A program made the position numbers and the translations under genes. A stretch of 64,000 nucleotides of DNA from Curtobacterium flaccumfaciens (GTDB taxonomy: Bacteria > Actinomycetota > Actinomycetes > Actinomycetales > Microbacteriaceae). The stretch spans positions 124,001 to 188,000 of the forward strand of contig NZ_SNVW01000007.1 in NCBI RefSeq assembly GCF_004361695.1, given 5' to 3'. This document shows, in pieces, positions 31,616 to 39,291 of this stretch (position 1 is its first letter; each line of letters begins with the position of its first letter). Below the pieces are notes generated by a model that saw only the letters and a program-made list of their open reading frames with translations, searched no databases and was not told the origin of the DNA.

Positions 31616-32637
31616 GCGGTGCGCTCCTCCGGGTCGGGGGCGGCGCCCGGTCCGGGCGTCCCCGTTCCTTCGGAGCGGACCACGCGCGCGGCGGGTCCGG
31701 TGCCGGACTCGATGACGTCGCCGAAGCCGGACAGCGCGGACGCGACGGCGGCCCGGTCCTCGGGCTTCGTGAGGACGACGACGTTCGGGCCGGCGTCGGC
31801 CGTGGCGTAGGCCTCGACCCCGGACGCGCGCAGCTCGGCGACCGCGTCGAACACGGCGACGCTGCGGGCGTTCAGGTACCGGATCGGTGGGAACGCGCCC
31901 TCGATCGTGGCGTGCATGCGGAGCGCGTTGCTCTCGGTGAGCTCGCCGATGCGGGTGAAGTCGCCGGCGGCGCATGCGGTGAGCATGTCCCCGACCGTCT
32001 CGGTCGTCGAGGTCACCCAGGCCGGGTAGAACGGCGAGGTCGCGATGGTGCGGCGCATGGCCTCGCGCGAGCCGATCGGCTTCGGGCCGGCGTCGATCGT
32101 CACGACGACCATGGCCATCGGCGGCGCGGGGATCGGCTCCGCGTAGGAGCCCTGGTCGTCGCCGGCGTGCCAGACCGCGACGCCGCCGGGGATCGACCGG
32201 GTCGCCGAGCCGGACCCGCGCCGGGCGAGCCGGGACAGGTCACGCGGGGACAGGTCGAGCCCGTAGGCCGCCGACGCCGCGGTGGCGAGCGCGGCAAAGC
32301 CCGAGGCGCTCGAGGCCAGACCAGCCCCGGTCGGCACGGTGTTCTCGGAGACGACGCTGGCGTGCTCGTCGCTGCCGGCGAGCTCGCGCACGAGGTCGAG
32401 GAACTGCTGCACCCGCACCAGCGCACCGTCCTCGACGACGTGACCGTTCAGGGTCAACGCGTCACGGGCCTCCTGGCCGACCCGCGACCCACCGTCCAGC
32501 GTGACGGTCGTCGTCGTCGGGAACACGTCGAGCCCCATCGAGACGCTGCCCGTGGCGGGCAGCGCGAGCGTCGCGTCCGCCTTGCCCCAGTACTTGACGA
32601 GGGCGATGTTGGGGTGCGCGACGGCGGTGGCGGTCAT
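31612..32637 (-). CDS. mvaD: Diphosphomevalonate decarboxylase
   Basis: The 341-residue GHMP-fold enzyme makes isopentenyl diphosphate from diphosphomevalonate using ATP. AVAHPNIALVKYWGKAD is the family-defining N-terminus, and NTVPTGAGLASSASGFAALA carries the phosphate loop. RRGSGSATRSIPGGVAVWH contains the Ser/Arg substrate pocket, and ATADAGPNVVVLTKPED the catalytic Asp region. A Pro/Gly-rich tail of about 20 residues follows. Its ATG and the stop of mvaK1 share one base (TGATG), and mvaK2 overlaps its stop. Confidence 0.95.
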   Translation of the reverse strand: MTATAVAHPNIALVKYWGKADATLALPATGSVSMGLDVFPTTTTVTLDGGSRVGQEARDALTLNGHVVEDGALVRVQQFLDLVRELAGSDEHASVVSENTVPTGAGLASSASGFAALATAASAAYGLDLSPRDLSRLARRGSGSATRSIPGGVAVWHAGDDQGSYAEPIPAPPMAMVVVTIDAGPKPIGSREAMRRTIATSPFYPAWVTSTTETVGDMLTACAAGDFTRIGELTESNALRMHATIEGAFPPIRYLNARSVAVFDAVAELRASGVEAYATADAGPNVVVLTKPEDRAAVASALSGFGDVIESGTGPAARVVRSEGTGTPGPGAAPDPEERTA

Positions 32638-33689
32638 CAAGCGCGGTCTCCGATCGTGGTGGTCCAGGTGGCTGCGGCACCTGCGCCGCGCAGCGCGGCC
32701 GCGATGCGGTCCGCGTGTTCGCCGTCCGTGGCGAGGGCGAGGACGCATCCGCCGCGCCCACCGCCGGTGAGCTTCGCGCCGAGGGCGTCCGCAGCTCGTG
32801 CGGCGTCGACGAGCCGGTCCAGGTCGTCGCTCGACACGTCGAGTGCGGTGAGGAGTCCGTGCGCGGCGTCCATCGTGGCACCGAGCGCCTGTGCGTCGCC
32901 GTCCACGAGTGTCCCCCGTGCGCGACGGGCGAGTTCGCCGATGCGGGCGACGACGGCGTCGACCGCGGCCGGGTCGGCGTCGTGTCGGGCGCGGACCGCG
33001 GCGACGGCCTCGCGGGTGTGGCCGGGCACGCCGGTGTCGGCGACGACGAACGTGAACCGTGCGCCGAGCTCGACCGGCTCGATCCGGCCGCCCTCGAACC
33101 AGACGGGGGCGTCCGCGACGACCCCGCGGGCGTCGAGTCCGGACGGACGACCGTGGGCGACGCGTTCGCACTCCTGGATGAGGTCGTGGTGGGTCTCCAC
33201 GTCGAGCGTCTCGCCCAGGGCGTCGGCGACGGCGGCGGTCACGGCGGCGGCGACCGCGGCGCTGGAGCCCATGCCGCGGGCGGTCGGGACCTCGCTGTCG
33301 ACGCGGACGTGGAACTGCTGGTCGGTGCTGCCGAAGTGCCGGAGGGTCGCGGTGACGGCGGTGACGGTGGGCATCACGGCGGCGGGGGCGAGGTCGAGCG
33401 GGCCGGTGTGCACGGCGGACTCGAGGTGGTGGCCACCGGGGGCGATCGTCCCGGGGTCGGTGCCCGCGCCGGTGCCGCTGCCCGTGCGGCTGCTGGGCGC
33501 TGCCGGCTCGATCGGCGTCACCGTCGCGACGACCCGGGCGTCGAGGACCGGCAGCACGAGAGCGGGGGCGCCGTAGACCACGGCGTGCTCACCGATCAGG
33601 ATCGTCTTGCCGTGGGACGACGCCCTACCGGTGCGGCGGGTGTCGCCGGCTCCAGTGGTCGCTGGGTTGTCGAGGTCGTTGCTGGTCAT
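32637..33689 (-). CDS. mvaK1: Mevalonate kinase
   Basis: The 350-residue GHMP kinase phosphorylates mevalonate and heads the operon. Motif 1 is ASSHGKTILIGEHAVVYGAP, motif 2 is VPTARGMGSSAAVAAAVTAA, and motif 3 is GAKLTGGGRGGCVLAL. RPSGLDARGVVADAPVWF matches the catalytic Asp region of mevalonate kinases. The N-terminal 25 residues are an unconserved extension. On the minus strand a TAGGCT hexamer (33710-33705) lies about 14 nt before the ATG, so the leader is very short. It is divergent from ohrR. The operon order is mvaK1-mvaD-mvaK2-mvaA-hmgS, without an isopentenyl diphosphate isomerase gene. Confidence 0.95.
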   Translation of the reverse strand: MTSNDLDNPATTGAGDTRRTGRASSHGKTILIGEHAVVYGAPALVLPVLDARVVATVTPIEPAAPSSRTGSGTGAGTDPGTIAPGGHHLESAVHTGPLDLAPAAVMPTVTAVTATLRHFGSTDQQFHVRVDSEVPTARGMGSSAAVAAAVTAAVADALGETLDVETHHDLIQECERVAHGRPSGLDARGVVADAPVWFEGGRIEPVELGARFTFVVADTGVPGHTREAVAAVRARHDADPAAVDAVVARIGELARRARGTLVDGDAQALGATMDAAHGLLTALDVSSDDLDRLVDAARAADALGAKLTGGGRGGCVLALATDGEHADRIAAALRGAGAAATWTTTIGDRA

Positions 33690-33704
33690 CGTGGGTCACG
33701 TCAG

Positions 33705-33765
33705 CCTAACCGGCCCGCACCGTCCGCGCCGGACGGTTGTGCACAACTGAGTTGCGTGCAATGCT
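33705..33765. promoter_or_regulatory. mvaK1/ohrR divergent promoters with OhrR-type palindromes
   Basis: The minus-strand TAGGCT (33710-33705) serves mvaK1. For ohrR, an AATGCT hexamer (33760-33765) ends six bases before the ATG. Two palindromes, TTGTGCACAA (33737-33746) and TTGCGTGCAA (33752-33761), precede and overlap it, consistent with OhrR binding and autoregulation. A CCGTCCG/CGGACGG stem lies between the two promoters (33719-33735). Confidence 0.6.
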
Positions 33766-33771
33766 GTTGCC

Positions 33772-34245
33772 ATGCCCGTGACCGACGAGATGGTGTGCTT
33801 CTCCCTCTGCGCAGCCTCCCGTGCGACGACCCAGGCATACCGGTCGCTGCTCGAGCCGTGGGGGCTGACCTACCCGCAGTACCTCGTGCTCGTGACCCTG
33901 TGGATCGAGGGCGACCAGACCGTCTCCGGCCTCGGCGACCACCTGCAGCTCGACTCCGGCACGCTCTCCCCGCTGCTCCGCCGCATGGAGCAGTCCGGAC
34001 TCGTCCGCCGCGAGCGCCGCAGCGCCGACGAGCGCGTCGTCACGGTGACGATCGGCGAGCGCGGCACGGCCCTCCGTCCGGAGCTCGCCCACGTCCCCGG
34101 GCGGATCGCCGCCGGGATGGGGCTCTCCGACGAGCAGGCCGCGACGGAGCTCATCGCCACGCTGCAGCGGCTCGCCGAGACCATGCACGCTGCCGCCGCC
34201 GTCGCCGGCGCCGCCGCTGGCGCCCCGCGCGACGTCACGGCCTGA
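33772..34245 (+). CDS. ohrR: MarR-family organic peroxide sensor (OhrR-type)
   Basis: The 157-residue protein matches OhrR repressors. An N-terminal Cys lies in EMVCFSLCAASRATTQAYR at the position of the peroxide-sensing Cys, and LTYPQYLVLVTLWIEGDQTV follows. The winged helix is LGDHLQLDSGTLSPLLRRME, with RRERRSADERVVTVTI as wing. In the family, oxidation of the Cys by organic hydroperoxides releases DNA and induces ohr. The ohr gene follows 104 nt downstream. Its ATG has a -10-like hexamer six bases upstream and two palindromes nearby. The stop codon lies inside a family B palindrome. Confidence 0.92.
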   Translation: MPVTDEMVCFSLCAASRATTQAYRSLLEPWGLTYPQYLVLVTLWIEGDQTVSGLGDHLQLDSGTLSPLLRRMEQSGLVRRERRSADERVVTVTIGERGTALRPELAHVPGRIAAGMGLSDEQAATELIATLQRLAETMHAAAAVAGAAAGAPRDVTA

Positions 34246-34287
34246 CCGACACCTCACGCGTCTCCGAGTCCGTGACCTGTCGCTCAG
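34242..34287. repeat. Family B imperfect palindrome between ohrR and ohr
   Basis: Arms 34242-34258 (CTGACCGACACCTCACG) and 34271-34287 (CGTGACCTGTCGCTCAG) pair with three C-C mismatches around a 12-nt centre. It overlaps the ohrR stop codon, and the centre length equals that of the copies at 4221 and 53682. It may reduce read-through into ohr. Confidence 0.65.
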
Positions 34288-34349
34288 CGCGAAGGAACGG
34301 CTCGCACCAGGACGAAGACTGCACGACCCCACGAAGGAAGGAACACCAC

Positions 34350-34772
34350 ATGGAAGCCCTCTACACCGCCGAGGCCCTCTCCACCGGCGCCGGCCGCGAC
34401 GGCCGCGTCGCCACCAGCGACGGCTCGTTCGCGCTCGACCTCGCCATCCCGAAGGAGATGGGCGGCTCCGGCGCCGGCACCAACCCCGAGCAGCTCTTCG
34501 CGGCCGGCTACGCCGCGTGCTTCCACTCCGCGCTGCAGGGTGTCGCCCGCAGCCAGAAGGTGAAGATCGCCGACTCGTCCGTCGGCGGCCGCGTGCAGAT
34601 CGGCCCGAACGGCGAGGGCGGCTACCAGCTCGCCGTGCTGCTCGAGGTCGTGCTGCCCGGACTCGAGCACGACCAGGCCCAGGCCCTCGCGGACGCTGCA
34701 CACCAGGTCTGCCCGTACTCGAACGCGACGCGCGGCAACATCGACGTCACGATCACCGTCTCGGAGGACTAG
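34350..34772 (+). CDS. ohr: Organic hydroperoxide resistance protein (Ohr/OsmC family)
   Basis: The 140-residue thiol peroxidase detoxifies organic hydroperoxides in the cytosol. Both redox Cys are present: GYAACFHSALQGVA (peroxidatic) and AHQVCPYSNATRGN (resolving). TNPEQLFAAGYAAC is the Ohr hallmark, and the first domain ends in the Gly-rich GRDGRVATSDGSFALDL. A GAAGGAAGG ribosome-binding site precedes the ATG. The upstream ohrR gene is the likely regulator, and the MDR reductase begins three bases after the stop. Confidence 0.95.
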   Translation: MEALYTAEALSTGAGRDGRVATSDGSFALDLAIPKEMGGSGAGTNPEQLFAAGYAACFHSALQGVARSQKVKIADSSVGGRVQIGPNGEGGYQLAVLLEVVLPGLEHDQAQALADAAHQVCPYSNATRGNIDVTITVSED

Positions 34773-34775
34773 TCC

Positions 34776-35783
34776 ATGACCGACAGCACCAGCACCACCC
34801 CCACCACGATGCGCGCCGTCGTGCACGAGACCTTCGCCGAGCCCGCCGACGTCCTGACCGTCGCCGAGCGTCCGGTCCCCCAGCCCGGCGCCGGGCAGGT
34901 CCTCGTCCGCACCGTGCTCTCCCCGATCCACAACCACGACCTGTGGACCGTGCGCGGCACCTACGGCTTCAAGCCCGAGCTGCCCGCACAGTCCGGCACC
35001 GAGGCACTCGGCGTCGTCGAGGCCCTCGGCGAGGGCGTCACGAACCTGCAGGTCGGCCAGCGCGTCGCCGGCGGCACCTTCGGCGTCTGGGCCGAGTACT
35101 ACGTCGCCGACGCGGCCGGGCTCGTCCCCGTGCCCGACGCGATGCCCGACGAGGCCGCCGCCCAGCTCGTCTCGATGCCGTTCAGCGCCATCAGCCTGCT
35201 GCACTCGCTCGACCTGCACGAGGGTGACTGGCTCATCCAGAACGCCGCGAACGGTGCGGTCGGCCGCATGGTCGCCCAGCTCGGTGCGGCACGCGGCATC
35301 AACGTCATCGGTCTCGTCCGACGCGCAGCCGGTGTCGAGGAGCTCCGCGGCCAGGGCATCGAGCGGATCGTCGCCACCGACGCGGACGACTGGCAGGACC
35401 AGGTCGCCGCGATCACCGGTGGTGCCCCGATCACCGCCGGCGTCGAGTCGGTCGGCGGGAAGGCCGCCGGCGACATCGCGAGCGTCCTCGGCGAGAACGC
35501 CACGCTCGTCGTGTTCGGCGCAATGGCGTCGCCCACGCTCGAGATCCCGTCGGGCAAGGTCATCTTCGGCCAGCTCACGGTCAAGGGCTTCTGGGGCAGC
35601 GTCGTCAGCAAGACCATGCCGGCCGAGACGAAGGGGCAGCTCTTCGGTGAGCTCATCACCCGCGTGCTCGACGGCTCGCTGACGCTCCCCGTCGCCGAGA
35701 CGTTCGCCTTCGAGGACGTCCGCGACGCGGTGCGCGCCTCGGACACCGCCGGCCGGGTCGGCAAGGTGCTCCTGCGCCCGTAG
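34776..35783 (+). CDS. MDR family NADPH:quinone/enoyl reductase-type oxidoreductase
   Basis: This 335-residue zinc-independent medium-chain reductase starts TMRAVVHETFAEPADVLTVA. It has GTEALGVVEALGEGVTNLQV in the catalytic domain and the nucleotide motif WLIQNAANGAVGRMVAQLGA (AxxGxVG variant, about residues 150-170). The zinc ligands of alcohol dehydrogenases are missing. Relatives reduce quinones, 2-alkenals or the enoyl thioesters of fatty acid synthesis; the Trp-rich GFWGSVVSKTMPAE segment resembles mitochondrial-type 2-enoyl reductases. Placed three bases after ohr, it may help clear lipid peroxidation products, which is inference. Two palindromes follow. Confidence 0.88.
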   Translation: MTDSTSTTPTTMRAVVHETFAEPADVLTVAERPVPQPGAGQVLVRTVLSPIHNHDLWTVRGTYGFKPELPAQSGTEALGVVEALGEGVTNLQVGQRVAGGTFGVWAEYYVADAAGLVPVPDAMPDEAAAQLVSMPFSAISLLHSLDLHEGDWLIQNAANGAVGRMVAQLGAARGINVIGLVRRAAGVEELRGQGIERIVATDADDWQDQVAAITGGAPITAGVESVGGKAAGDIASVLGENATLVVFGAMASPTLEIPSGKVIFGQLTVKGFWGSVVSKTMPAETKGQLFGELITRVLDGSLTLPVAETFAFEDVRDAVRASDTAGRVGKVLLRP

Positions 35784-35802
35784 CGCGACCACAGGACGGA
35801 CG

Positions 35803-35849
35803 GGCGCGCCCCGCTCAGCGGCAACGCGAAGCGTTGCGCGGGGCGCGCC
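35803..35849. terminator. GC hairpin after the MDR reductase gene
   Basis: Outer arms GGCGCGCCCCGC (35803-35814) and GCGGGGCGCGCC (35838-35849) are perfect. An inner CAACGC/GCGTTG stem (35822-35827, 35831-35836) closes on GAA. Confidence 0.7.
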
Positions 35850-35863
35850 GACCGAGCCTGCGA

Positions 35864-35897
35864 GGGAGGCACGGTGCCAGCTGGCACCGTGCCTCCC
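35864..35897. terminator. 34-bp perfect palindrome (family A variant)
   Basis: The perfect inverted repeat GGGAGGCACGGTGCCAG plus its complement is centred at 35880/35881, between the convergent MDR reductase and sugar porter genes. The outer arm GGGAGGC(A/C)CG is shared with the palindrome at 39234, and the inner GGTGCC stem with that at 28093. Confidence 0.75.
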
Positions 35898-35928
35898 GTC
35901 CGTCTCGGCGCGGTCTGCGCGAGACGAC

Positions 35929-37386
35929 CTACCGACGGGCCTTCTTCGGCGGGACCGTGAAGATGTTGCCGGTGGTGACGCCCTCCTCGACCTCTTCCAG
36001 GGTGCGGCCGCGGCTCTCCGGCACGAACTTCCAGATGAAGAGCAGGGCGAGGACGCCGACGATCGCGAAGCCGAAGAACGTCCCCGTGATGCCCGTCGCG
36101 GCGACGATCGTCGGGAAGTACAGGCCGAGGAACGCGTTCGCGATCCAGAGGCAGAAGACCGCGATCCCCATGCCGAGCGCACGGATCTGCGTCGGGAAGA
36201 TCTCGGACAGGATCACCCAGGTCGCGATGTTGAGGAAGGTCTGCATCGAGCCGACGAAGGCGACGACGAGGAACAGGATGACCCAGGGCCGGGCGGGGTT
36301 GCCCTCGACGAGCGTCATCGAGGCGATGCCGATCAGGAAGTGGCAGACCGTCGTCAGCGAGTACCCGAGGATCAGCGTCGTCCGACGGTTGATCTTCTCC
36401 ATGTTGTAGATCGCGATGAAGCCACCGATCACGGCGATGACACCGGGGGCGATGTTGGCGATGAGGGCGGCCGACTGCTGGAAGCCGGACTCGATCAGGA
36501 CGGTCTGGCCGTAGTACATGATCGAGTTGATGCCGGTCAGCTGCTGCGCGACGCCGATGCCGGCACCGATGAGCACGATCCGGATGAGCCACTTGTTGCC
36601 GAGCAGGGTGCGCCAGCCGCTGACGCGCTGGACCTTCGCCTCGAGGTCGTTCGTCCGCTTGATGTCCTCGAGCTCGGCCGACGCGCGCTCCTTCGAGCGG
36701 ATCTGGCCGAGGACGTCGAGCGCCTCGTCGTAGCGGCCCTTCGACGCGAGCCACCGCGGCGACTCCGGCACGCGGAGCATCCCGATGAAGAGCGCGATCG
36801 CGGGAAGCGCGCAGACGGCGAGCATGACGCGCCAGACGCCGTTGCCCTCACCCCAGAGATTGCCGATGATGGCGTTGACCACGAAGGCCGCGAGCTGTCC
36901 GATGACGATCATCAGCTCGTTGCGACCGGAGAGCGACCCGCGGATCTCGTACGGCGCGAGTTCGGCGAGGAACACCGGGACGACCGTCGACGCACCGCCG
37001 ACCGCCAGGCCGAGCAGCACACGACCGACGACCATCACGCCGAAGGCCGGCGCGAAGACGCAGATGAGCGTGCCGACGAAGAACGTCACGGCGAGCAGGA
37101 TGATCGTCTTCCGGCGACCCCAGCCGTCGGCGATGCGGCCGCCGAGCATGGCGCCGATGGCGGCACCGAAGAGGAGCGAGCTCGTGACCACGCCCTCGGT
37201 GAAGTTCGTGAGGCCGAGCTCCTGCTTCATCGGCAGCAGGGCGCCGTTGATCACGCCGGTGTCGTAGCCGAACAGGAGGCCGCCGAAGGTGGCGACGAGG
37301 GCGAGGACGCCCAGGCGGCGGACGTGCGGGCCCTGTCCGACCGGCGGGAGCGCCGTCTTCGGGGCTGTCGGTTTGATGTCGACCAT
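35929..37386 (-). CDS. MFS sugar porter (sugar/inositol:H+ symporter type)
   Basis: The 485-residue transporter has twelve predicted helices and the sugar porter signatures FGYDTGVINGALLPM (helix 1), GRIADGWGRRKTIILL (loop 2-3), PYEIRGSLSGRNELMIVIGQ (helices 4-5), VPESPRWLASKGR (helix 6), QQLTGINSIMYYGQ (helix 7, substrate contact) and VPESRGRTLEEVEEG at the C-terminus. It resembles IolT/XylE-like porters for inositol, xylose or arabinose. The start at 37386 has a GAAGGAG site; nine codons further upstream lies an alternative ATG. The promoter on the minus strand is well formed, and the gap upstream is the most AT-rich of the region. Confidence 0.92.
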   Translation of the reverse strand: MVDIKPTAPKTALPPVGQGPHVRRLGVLALVATFGGLLFGYDTGVINGALLPMKQELGLTNFTEGVVTSSLLFGAAIGAMLGGRIADGWGRRKTIILLAVTFFVGTLICVFAPAFGVMVVGRVLLGLAVGGASTVVPVFLAELAPYEIRGSLSGRNELMIVIGQLAAFVVNAIIGNLWGEGNGVWRVMLAVCALPAIALFIGMLRVPESPRWLASKGRYDEALDVLGQIRSKERASAELEDIKRTNDLEAKVQRVSGWRTLLGNKWLIRIVLIGAGIGVAQQLTGINSIMYYGQTVLIESGFQQSAALIANIAPGVIAVIGGFIAIYNMEKINRRTTLILGYSLTTVCHFLIGIASMTLVEGNPARPWVILFLVVAFVGSMQTFLNIATWVILSEIFPTQIRALGMGIAVFCLWIANAFLGLYFPTIVAATGITGTFFGFAIVGVLALLFIWKFVPESRGRTLEEVEEGVTTGNIFTVPPKKARR

Positions 37387-37431
37387 TCGGGTGACTCCTT
37401 CGTCAGTGATCACGCTTCATCGCTTGGAAGG

Positions 37432-37459
37432 ATCGTAACCCGATTCCATGTCCTGTCAA
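37432..37459 (-). promoter_or_regulatory. Sigma-70 promoter of the sugar porter gene
   Basis: On the minus strand a perfect TTGACA (37459-37454), a 16-bp spacer and TACGAT (37437-37432) are seen. The leader to the ATG at 37386 is about 40 nt and ends in GAAGGAG. The surrounding 140 bp is unusually AT-rich for this genome. Confidence 0.75.
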
Positions 37460-37525
37460 TCACACATACGAACATCAGGATAATTGGATCGCTCCATGAA
37501 AGTCCTGATCAGACGCGAGCGGCTC

Positions 37526-38068
37526 TCAGGCGTCGTCGCTCTCGTCGCGCGGCGGCTCGGCGAGCACGTCCCCCAGCGAGGACATCTCCGCACCGTGGTC
37601 CGCGTACCGCCGGACCGTCCGACGAGCGGCAGCACCGGCGGCTCCGGCGAGGCGGGGGTTCCGGCGTGCGGCGTCGGCGACCCGACCGGCGTGCCCGGCC
37701 GTCGAGAGCAGGACGTTGGCGAGCGCCCGGGCCTCACCGGGTTCGGGGACCCCGGTGACCGTCCACGCCGTGCGGACCTGGTCGTCCGGGGTGACGCCGC
37801 GGCGGGTGCCCATGCGGTGCCAGTCCGACAGTGAACCCTCGGTGCGCGAGGCGGCACGGTCGGCCTCGGCCGCACGACGACGGTCGGCGTCGCGGGCATC
37901 GGACTCCGTGCTCGTCCCCTCGACGGTGTCGAACCGGTCGGTCAGGCCGTCCGCGCGGCGACGGACGCTCTCGGCTCGTTCCCGAGCGGCGGCGTCGTCA
38001 CCGCCTTCCTCGGCGATGCGGGCGGCGTGCCGGGCGGCGGCCGCGGCGAGGTTCTCCGAACGCTCCAT
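37526..38068 (-). CDS. Helical Arg/Ala-rich hypothetical protein
   Basis: I recognise no family. The 180-residue product has no membrane segment. Residues 1-80 look like a charged coiled coil (NLAAAAARHAARIAEEGGDD, RADGLTDRFDTVEGTSTESD), then comes a central block DWHRMGTRRGVTPDDQVRTA and an Ala/Arg-rich helix (LAGAAGAAARRTVRRYADHG). On the minus strand TACCGT (38081-38076) ends seven bases before the ATG, which suggests a leaderless message and supports this start. A role cannot be inferred from its neighbours. Confidence 0.65.
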   Translation of the reverse strand: MERSENLAAAAARHAARIAEEGGDDAAARERAESVRRRADGLTDRFDTVEGTSTESDARDADRRRAAEADRAASRTEGSLSDWHRMGTRRGVTPDDQVRTAWTVTGVPEPGEARALANVLLSTAGHAGRVADAARRNPRLAGAAGAAARRTVRRYADHGAEMSSLGDVLAEPPRDESDDA

Positions 38069-38262
38069 GCCCACGACGGTAGCCGCTCCGACCGACACCG
38101 TGCTCCACCCCACCGTGTTCCGACCGGCACCGTGCTCCACCCGCGTGCTCCACCCGCGTGCTCCTCCGCGACGACGGACGCCGTACGTCCTGGGACACAG
38201 GCGCGCGATCGGTCACTCGGGAGGCCGGAACGGCCGCGCTAGCATCATCACGAGGGGGAACC

Positions 38263-39168
38263 ATGAAGCGTTTCGTGACGATCGGTACCGTCGTGCTGGC
38301 CACCGTCGCACTGTCCGGGTGCTCGTTGCTGCACGGGTCGGACGGCGCACTGCCCGCTCCGTCGACTCCCCCGGCGACCTCCCCGACGCCGAGCGCCACC
38401 CCGACGCCGACCCCCGACGGCGAGTCGGCGTCGGACCTCCTCGAGGCCTCGGCACACCCCCGCACGCCGACCCCGGCGCCGACGGAGGCCGCCGCTCCCC
38501 CGCCGACGCTGACGCCCATCCCGGCCGGCACCGTCCTGGCGCAGGGCGACGTGGCCTCCCCCAAGGGCAGCATCCACTTCCACTTCCGGATGGTCGCGAA
38601 CGGTGACGACACCTTCACCGCGCAGTACTCCGGGATCACCTCGACCCTGCCCGTGCCGATCGCCGTCGGGCTGTTCGACCTGACGCGGAACGTCGGCGAC
38701 GGACTCACGTACCACGGGGTCGGCGACCACACCCTCGGCGGACCGACCAGCGCGCCGGTCTCGGCGAACGTGCCGCTCAGCGGCTCCGGGGTCGACCCGT
38801 CGCACCTCGTGACGCTCGTGACGTACTCGGCCGCGGCCCCCGGACAGGACGTCCCCGTCGAGATCGCCGCCGACAAGGTCCTCGCCGTCACGACGGTCCG
38901 GTGGTCGGTCCCCGCGCGGCAGACCAACGTGCACCCGAAGGACGGCGGCGTCCGGGCGAACGCGAACGGTCTGGTCCGGGCGACCACGGCCTCCGGTGCG
39001 CCGAAGACGTACACCGTCGCGCCGAACGACCTCATCGGCGACGTCGCCGCGCGCTTCGGCATCACGGTGCGCGACCTGGTCTGGCTGAACGAGGGCGTGC
39101 AGGTGTTCGGCGAGGACCAGCACCTCTACGAGGGCACATCCCTCAACCTCGACCCACTCGGCCGCTGA
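38263..39168 (+). CDS. Lipoprotein with C-terminal LysM domain
   Basis: The 301-residue protein starts with a lipoprotein signal peptide: basic MKRF, hydrophobic VTIGTVVLATVAL and lipobox LSGC, predicting lipidation at Cys20. A Pro/Thr-rich linker (PTPSATPTPTPDGES) spans about residues 30-85. A beta-rich central domain (KGSIHFHFRMVANGDDTFTA) has no family I recognise. The last 50 residues form a LysM peptidoglycan-binding module: KTYTVAPNDLIGDVAARFGI, then VRDLVWLNEG. It is probably membrane-tethered and wall-binding. TAGCAT at 38240-38245 and an AGGGGG site precede the ATG. Confidence 0.85.
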   Translation: MKRFVTIGTVVLATVALSGCSLLHGSDGALPAPSTPPATSPTPSATPTPTPDGESASDLLEASAHPRTPTPAPTEAAAPPPTLTPIPAGTVLAQGDVASPKGSIHFHFRMVANGDDTFTAQYSGITSTLPVPIAVGLFDLTRNVGDGLTYHGVGDHTLGGPTSAPVSANVPLSGSGVDPSHLVTLVTYSAAAPGQDVPVEIAADKVLAVTTVRWSVPARQTNVHPKDGGVRANANGLVRATTASGAPKTYTVAPNDLIGDVAARFGITVRDLVWLNEGVQVFGEDQHLYEGTSLNLDPLGR

Positions 39169-39181
39169 CCCTCGGCCCGGC

Positions 39182-39273
39182 CGACCCGAGTCTCGGGTCG
39201 CGTCCGCCCCGCGGCCAGCGCGACCAGCAGACGGACGGGAGGCCCGTGGCGGATCCGCCACGGGCCTCCCGTC
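39182..39273. terminator. Two palindromes between the LysM lipoprotein and pgi
   Basis: A CGACCCGAG-T-CTCGGGTCG hairpin (39182-39200) is followed by a 40-bp perfect palindrome at 39234-39273 (GACGGGAGGCCCGTGGCGG... centred on GGATCC). The second shares the outer GGGAGGC arm with 35864. Together they separate two convergent genes. Confidence 0.75.
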
Positions 39274-39291
39274 TCGCAGGTGGGTACGTCG

